From an uncultured Oscillospiraceae bacterium (GTDB lineage Bacteria > Bacillota > Clostridia > Oscillospirales > Ruminococcaceae), in contig CABUEI010000030.1 of NCBI GenBank assembly GCA_902490585.1, forward strand, positions 1 to 24,648: a DNA stretch of 24,648 nucleotides, given 5' to 3'. Position numbers and translations under genes: made by a program. Positions 20,707-24,648 of this stretch are shown one piece after another (positions within the stretch are counted from its first letter, which is position 1; every line of letters begins with the position of its first letter). The notes below the pieces were generated by a model. That model saw only the letters and a program-made list of their open reading frames with translations, searched no databases and was not told where the DNA came from.

Positions 20707-21238
20707 ATCTCCACGAAGAATTGAACTTATGACACTGGCAGGCTTTGACTTTATATCGGTTCCTGCCGTAAAGGAAGAAAATATCCCCGACGGCACAGCT
20801 CCGTCCGATGCGGTACTCATGCTATCCCGACAGAAAGCGGAGGAGATAGAGGAAAAATACCCTGAAGATACAGTTATCGGAGCAGATACTGTAGTTGCAC
20901 TCGGTAATGAGATCATGGGTAAGCCTAAGAACGAGCAGGACGCATTTGATATGCTGAAAAAGCTGTCAGGCAAGACACATACGGTACTTACGGGATTATG
21001 CGTTATTTCTCCCGATAAGCAAATAAATTTTTATGAAAAGACCGAGGTGGAATTCTATCCGCTCGGTGACGATGAGATTTGGCAGTATATTGCAAGCGGC
21101 GAGCCTATGGACAAGGCAGGTGCATACGGCATTCAGGAAAAGGGTGCCATGTTTGTAAAACGCATAAGCGGCGATTTTTACAATGTTGTGGGACTGCCGG
21201 TAGCCCGTCTTGCAAGAGAATTGAAATCTCTCGTTTAA
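20687..21238 (+). CDS. maf: Maf-family nucleotide pyrophosphatase (dTTP/UTP type)
   Basis: A 183-residue Maf protein. The N-terminal signature is ASRSPRRIELM; then the catalytic-site strand VIGADTVVAL and KPKNEQDAFDMLKKLSGKTHTVLTG; and the C-terminal AGAYGIQEKGAMFVKRISGDFYNVVGLP. Maf/YhdE enzymes cleave dTTP, UTP and modified nucleotides to the monophosphate and pyrophosphate, and overexpression interferes with septation in B. subtilis. Two adjacent ATGs (20687 and 20690) lie inside ppa; the overlap with ppa is 17-20 nt. Short spacing to the following hypothetical gene suggests a three-gene operon. Confidence 0.94.
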   Translation: MMILASRSPRRIELMTLAGFDFISVPAVKEENIPDGTAPSDAVLMLSRQKAEEIEEKYPEDTVIGADTVVALGNEIMGKPKNEQDAFDMLKKLSGKTHTVLTGLCVISPDKQINFYEKTEVEFYPLGDDEIWQYIASGEPMDKAGAYGIQEKGAMFVKRISGDFYNVVGLPVARLARELKSLV

Positions 21239-21266
21239 GAAACTGTTAATGAAAGGACGCAAAGGT

Positions 21267-21530
21267 ATGTTATTTTTGAACAACGCATTCACAAGAGATG
21301 TTACAGAGTACGACGGAGAAGTACTCAAGGAAGTCAAGACCGTTGACGGAAAGATATATCTTTCAAACGGCGCTATCATTAAAGAAGGTGCAGTCGGTAA
21401 ATTTTTCGATATAGCAACAAATGATAAATTTGGTACTGTATTTGAAGCTGACGGTCCTGATGAGATCGGTCCGATTGTAGGTTTTGCACCTGTTACGGGC
21501 GATTCCGCTCCCGACTATTTCGCATTCTGA
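21267..21530 (+). CDS. Hypothetical protein, 87 residues
   Basis: I do not recognise this protein. It is small, acidic and probably beta-rich, with no membrane segment or signal peptide, and ends in GFAPVTGDSAPDYFAF. The start at 21267 is preferred to an ATG at 21249 because GAAAGGA (21251-21257) is 9 nt upstream; the ATG at 21249 overlaps that site and has none of its own. It begins 28 nt after maf and is followed by a terminator, so it likely ends the ppa-maf operon. The regular pattern of polar/hydrophobic residues (VLKEVKTVDGKIYLSNGAII) and ordinary codon use support a real gene. Confidence 0.7.
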   Translation: MLFLNNAFTRDVTEYDGEVLKEVKTVDGKIYLSNGAIIKEGAVGKFFDIATNDKFGTVFEADGPDEIGPIVGFAPVTGDSAPDYFAF

Positions 21531-21552
21531 TTATTGAAAAATTTCACAAACG

Positions 21553-21587
21553 GCGGCAGAGCAACACGCTTTGTCGCTTTTTTCTTT
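21553..21587 (+). terminator. Intrinsic terminator of the ppa-maf operon
   Basis: GCGGCAGAGC (21553-21562) pairs with GCTTTGTCGC (21568-21577), including two G-U pairs, with loop AACAC, then six T and CTTT. Confidence 0.85.
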
Positions 21588-21659
21588 CCCGTTTTTAATG
21601 ATTCGGTTGAATTTACTGATTTTATAAACCTATATTTGAATTTTATGCAGAAATATATG

Positions 21660-21688
21660 TTGCATACAACTGATATTTGTGTTAAACT
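21660..21688 (+). promoter_or_regulatory. Promoter of the XRE regulator/ABC operon
   Basis: TTGCAT (21660-21665), 17-bp spacer, TAAACT (21683-21688). Predicted leader is about 18 nt, with AAGGGGGA as ribosome binding site. Confidence 0.65.
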
Positions 21689-21712
21689 TAATGCAAACAA
21701 GGGGGATTTGAT

Positions 21713-22621
21713 ATGGAAACAACATTTTCAAAGCAGTTACAGAAGCTCAGAAAACAAAGCGGTATCACGCAGGAACAGCTTGCAGCCAAGCTCGGTGTTA
21801 CCGCACAGGCAGTATCAAAATGGGAAAACGGGAGCTATCCCGACGGCGATTTACTGCCTAAGATAGCGGACATCTTCGATGTTTCTATAGACAATCTTTA
21901 CGGCAGAGGAGAGGAAAAGTGTTCGTTTGAACAACAGGTATTGAATCATATGCGGGCTATAGCAGACAGCAGTCAGGATTCTTCTGCCGAGTGGATTAAA
22001 AATTACCTTAATATAATCTGGGCAATGCAGCTTACTGCGTGGCGTGAATGCCGCTATTACTACGATATAGCCGATTTTAAAGATTCAAACGGCACGATTG
22101 CTTCCGAATGCACCTGTAATACAGGTGTGACGTATATGCGGCTTAACAAGGATTTCCGCTATTTTACATTAATAGAACAGCCGGAGAGTTTCGCAAAACA
22201 GTTTTCGGATATTGATAAGCTGTCGGAGCTGTTCAGGTTCTTAGGAGATAAGATGAACTTAAAGGTGGTAATGTATCTTCTTTCTCTTGATAACGGCGAG
22301 GTAGTCGGTGCCTCGACCATAGCAACTCATCTCGGTTATCCGAAAGAAAAGATAGAAAAAGCGCTTCAGTATCTTTTGAGCATCAACGGCTCAAACAATG
22401 AGATAATCGAAATAAGCGTGCTTTGCGCCGACAATGATAAAGAAAAAGTCTATGGAGTAAGAAACTACTTGCCGGAAATGCTTATTTTGCTGACAGGTGC
22501 GTTTGCCGTACTCAATCAGCCGCATGGTTATCAGACAAGCGTAAACAACCGTGATTATCCGTTCTTTGACCGAAAGGATATGAGTTTTATAAAAGTGGGA
22601 GAGAAAAATGAAGAAAAATAA
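21713..22621 (+). CDS. XRE-family transcriptional regulator with C-terminal winged-helix-like region
   Basis: A 302-residue soluble regulator. Residues 7-60 are a classic Cro/CI-type helix-turn-helix (LRKQSGITQEQLAAKLGVTAQAVSKWENGSYPDGDLL). The remainder is long and unlike a simple repressor: a central segment (about 75-170) of unknown fold, then a likely second winged helix at about 178-235 (NLKVVMYLLSLDNGEVVGASTIATHLGYPKEKIEKALQYLL). The two DNA-binding-like regions suggest an effector-responsive regulator. It is followed by an ABC transporter whose ATG lies 14 nt before this stop, so it is translationally coupled and probably controls that exporter. Its ligand cannot be inferred. Confidence 0.85.
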   Translation: METTFSKQLQKLRKQSGITQEQLAAKLGVTAQAVSKWENGSYPDGDLLPKIADIFDVSIDNLYGRGEEKCSFEQQVLNHMRAIADSSQDSSAEWIKNYLNIIWAMQLTAWRECRYYYDIADFKDSNGTIASECTCNTGVTYMRLNKDFRYFTLIEQPESFAKQFSDIDKLSELFRFLGDKMNLKVVMYLLSLDNGEVVGASTIATHLGYPKEKIEKALQYLLSINGSNNEIIEISVLCADNDKEKVYGVRNYLPEMLILLTGAFAVLNQPHGYQTSVNNRDYPFFDRKDMSFIKVGEKNEEK

Positions 22622-24464
22622 AGAGAAAGAAAAAAACACCAATCCTTATCATAAGGAATACGGCGTTTTCAGCAACAGCATTCACTCATTGAAATCAATG
22701 CTGAGCTATTCACACAGGTTTATACCCGTTATAATAATCAGCGTAGTCTGTGCGCCGATAATGCAGTATCTGTGGTCATTCATATCAAAGTTCGTTATAG
22801 ATATGATAACTTCAGGACAGAGTGCTACTGCGCTTGCACTGCTTATGGGCGGATTTACCGTAATACAGATTACGGCTACTATGCTGAACCTTTACGGCAA
22901 CTCATTCTTTCACATTTATATCGGAGCAAGAATCAGGCAGATGGGACTTAAGAACCGCAAGATAATGTCGGTGGATTACGGCTATCTTGAGGATAAGGAC
23001 TTTATGGACTGCTATCAGAAAGCAGGAAACGCCTGCAACAGCAATAATGAGGGCATAGAGGGAATGATGAGAGGCATTGTGCGTCTTCTCACGCTTATAC
23101 CGATAATCGTTGTCGGTATCGCCATTCTCGGTACGATGAATATTTTTATCGTTATTGCTATACTTATCTGCTCGGTACTGCAATTTGTTGTCACCAACAA
23201 GACAAACGCTTACTGTAAGAAAAAGGTGTGGGATCCGCTTGCACCGTGGTGGCGCAGGCATAATTATCTTTCTTATACCACGAGCGACTTTGAGGCGGCT
23301 AAGGATATAAGAATGTTCGGAATAGCCGATTGGCTTACAGAAAAGTTCAAAGTGCTGAACAAAGAGCGTTATGCGGCGCAGAAGAAAAATTCAAGGATAT
23401 GGGCGGTGTCGGCTGTCATAAATGCTGTACTCTGGGCAGGAGTGCAGGCGGCGGTTTACGCATGGCTCTTATACAGCGTTGTAACCGGAAATATGACGAT
23501 AGGCAATTTCACCTTGTACCTTGCATCGTCAATGACATTCTTTGATTATGCAAATCAGCTTCTGACCGCTGTATCGGACTTACTTGCAAGGAGCAGGGAA
23601 TATGACGATTTCCGCAGCTTTATGGACGCTGACTGCGGAGATAAGGACGACAGCGGAATTGATGTTCCGCAGTGTGACAGCTATGAATTTACATTCCGCA
23701 ATGTTTCGTTCAAATATCCGAAGGCTGAAAAATACGCACTTAAAAACGTCAATATCACTCTTAACGCAGGAGAGAGGCTTGCGGTGGTAGGGCTTAACGG
23801 CGCAGGAAAATCTACCTTTATAAAGCTGCTGTTAAGGCTGTATGAGGTGACAGAGGGCGAGATACTGCTGAACGGTGTCAATATAAAGCAGTACAACAAG
23901 CACAGCTATTATAAGATATTCTCGCCTGCTTTTCAGGAGGTGGAACTGTTCGCATTTCCGCTGTATATGAACGTTTCAATGAGCAGTGCGAATAAATCGG
24001 ACAAGGAGAAGGCAAGGCAGTGCGTTATTGATTCGGGGCTTGAGAATAAGCTGTCTGAACTTGAAAAGGGTATGGATACCGAGATACTAAAGATTGTTTA
24101 CGATGACGGCGTTGACCTGTCGGGCGGCGAAAAGCAGAAGCTGGCGCTTGCAAGAGCGTTATATAAAAATGCGCCTGTAGTTGTCCTTGACGAGCCTACG
24201 GCGGCACTTGACGCACTTGCGGAAAGCAAGCTGTACGGCGACTTTGACAAGCTAATCGGTAACAAGACAGCGGTATATATCAGCCACAGATTAAGTTCTA
24301 CGCAGTTCTGCGACAAGGTCGCTATGTTCAAGGACGGCGGTATAGTCGAGTACGGAACTCACAGCGAGCTTATGGACAAGGGCGGAGAATACGCTGATAT
24401 GTTCAATGTCCAGGCTCAGTATTATATTGACAACAACGAAAGCGAGGTGGCAGTCAATGCGTAA
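22608..24464 (+). CDS. ABC exporter half-transporter, membrane-spanning and ATPase domains fused
   Basis: A 618-residue ABC half-transporter. A Lys/Glu-rich N-terminus is followed by about six membrane helices (roughly 38-330). The ATPase domain has Walker A GLNGAGKST (395-403), signature LSGGEKQ (504-510), Walker B VVVLDEP with Asp528/Glu529, and H-loop His560 (YISHRLSS). All catalytic residues are intact. It overlaps the regulator upstream by 14 nt and the next gene, a second half-transporter, by 8 nt, so the two probably form a heterodimeric exporter for a drug, peptide or lipid. The GGGAGAG ribosome binding site is 4 nt upstream. The substrate is unknown; there is no peptidase domain, so it is not a typical PCAT bacteriocin exporter. 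Confidence 0.92.
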   Translation: MKKNKEKEKNTNPYHKEYGVFSNSIHSLKSMLSYSHRFIPVIIISVVCAPIMQYLWSFISKFVIDMITSGQSATALALLMGGFTVIQITATMLNLYGNSFFHIYIGARIRQMGLKNRKIMSVDYGYLEDKDFMDCYQKAGNACNSNNEGIEGMMRGIVRLLTLIPIIVVGIAILGTMNIFIVIAILICSVLQFVVTNKTNAYCKKKVWDPLAPWWRRHNYLSYTTSDFEAAKDIRMFGIADWLTEKFKVLNKERYAAQKKNSRIWAVSAVINAVLWAGVQAAVYAWLLYSVVTGNMTIGNFTLYLASSMTFFDYANQLLTAVSDLLARSREYDDFRSFMDADCGDKDDSGIDVPQCDSYEFTFRNVSFKYPKAEKYALKNVNITLNAGERLAVVGLNGAGKSTFIKLLLRLYEVTEGEILLNGVNIKQYNKHSYYKIFSPAFQEVELFAFPLYMNVSMSSANKSDKEKARQCVIDSGLENKLSELEKGMDTEILKIVYDDGVDLSGGEKQKLALARALYKNAPVVVLDEPTAALDALAESKLYGDFDKLIGNKTAVYISHRLSSTQFCDKVAMFKDGGIVEYGTHSELMDKGGEYADMFNVQAQYYIDNNESEVAVNA

Positions 24465-24648
24465 AGAAAAAGAGAAAAAGACCCTGCCTACGCTTAAATT
24501 TATGCTGAAAACGGCAGTAAAGAATAAGCCTCAGCTGTTTATTGCTTATGCGCTGCAGGTGGTGGTTTCGTTTTCGCAGACAATGGTTAATATCATCTCG
24601 TCAAAATATCTTGTAGATGAGATCGCCGCAATAATCGGCGGCGGTAAA
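24457..24648 (+). CDS. Second ABC exporter half-transporter, partial (runs off right edge)
   Basis: The frame from the ATG at 24457 stays open to the end of the window (64 residues). It begins with a basic stretch (MRKEKEKKTLPTLKFML) and a first hydrophobic helix (QLFIAYALQVVVSFSQTMVNI), like the preceding half-transporter. GAGGTGG (24444-24450) is 6 nt upstream. The 8-nt overlap ATGCGTAA with the upstream gene shows tight coupling. I infer it is the partner of that subunit; its ATPase domain lies outside the window. Confidence 0.8.
   Translation, partial: MRKEKEKKTLPTLKFMLKTAVKNKPQLFIAYALQVVVSFSQTMVNIISSKYLVDEIAAIIGGGK

Noticed and set aside
21534..21866. 110-codon plus-strand frame spanning the terminator and the start of the XRE gene
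   Set aside because: Crosses a terminator and promoter and overlaps the XRE helix-turn-helix in another frame.
1..24648. CRISPR arrays, tRNA/rRNA genes, transposases, integrases, phage genes
   Set aside because: None was recognised by reading; absence of short tRNAs cannot be fully excluded without a covariance search.

Overview
The window looks like chromosomal DNA from an anaerobic, spore-forming gut Clostridia, most plausibly an Oscillospiraceae/Ruminococcus-like or Eubacterium siraeum-like genome. This is inferred from moderate GC content, AAGGAGG-type ribosome binding sites, sigma-A promoters with 17-bp spacers, an [FeFe]-hydrogenase accessory cluster, sporulation genes (yabP, yabQ, CotF-like small proteins) and the Firmicutes-specific gene order yabM-mazG-rqcP-yabP-yabQ-divIC. 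No rRNA, tRNA, CRISPR array, transposase or phage gene was seen.

Left end (1-1312, minus strand): the first three genes of an electron-transfer/hydrogenase operon: a NuoE/HydC-like 2Fe-2S subunit, a stand-alone HATPase protein and a truncated thioredoxin-fold 2Fe-2S ferredoxin. The NuoF-like and hydrogenase subunits expected in such clusters would lie beyond position 1. Divergent from it (1533-3960, plus) is a small operon: a DRTGG-domain protein, a GH13 alpha-glucosidase/amylase and a beta-phosphoglucomutase-like HAD phosphatase. Next come metA (homoserine O-acyltransferase with Glu111, so predicted to use acetyl-CoA) with its own promoter and terminator, and an ANT(6)-like nucleotidyltransferase lying between two related terminators.

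Middle left (5894-11379, minus): lepA, hemW and glgP form one operon, followed by a 38-codon remnant of a glyoxalase/VOC gene. Divergent from lepA are two overlapping small ferritin/CotF-like genes, then a charged coiled-coil protein whose ribosome binding site sits in a hairpin.

Middle right (12762-17166, plus): the conserved division/sporulation/ribosome-rescue cluster: a MurJ/SpoVB-like flippase (YabM position), MazG, HU, RqcP, YabP, YabQ and DivIC. A strong sigma-A promoter inside yabQ would let divIC be expressed apart from the sporulation genes, and a 17-bp stem covers the yabP ribosome binding site. After divIC, a 230-bp block of consecutive GC-rich hairpins sits between two identical 29-bp terminator copies; this is the most repeat-like, least explained structure in the window.

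Right end: a minus-strand pair (a 55-codon DUF3006-like protein and an EamA-like transporter) diverges from a MATE transporter. Then come ppa-maf-hypothetical behind a promoter carrying a perfect 14-bp palindrome, and finally an XRE-family regulator translationally coupled to a heterodimeric ABC exporter whose second subunit runs off the right edge.

Functional threads: glucan breakdown (GH13, beta-PGM-like, GlgP) next to fermentative electron disposal (hydrogenase); nucleotide-pool sanitation that yields pyrophosphate (MazG, Maf) with a pyrophosphatase beside Maf; and envelope/sporulation biogenesis. Most of the window is well-known housekeeping content. The less ordinary observations are the hairpin-block insertion, terminator duplications, hairpins hiding ribosome binding sites, the paired half-size CotF-like proteins and some gene pairings. 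I found no clear evidence of an entirely new system.
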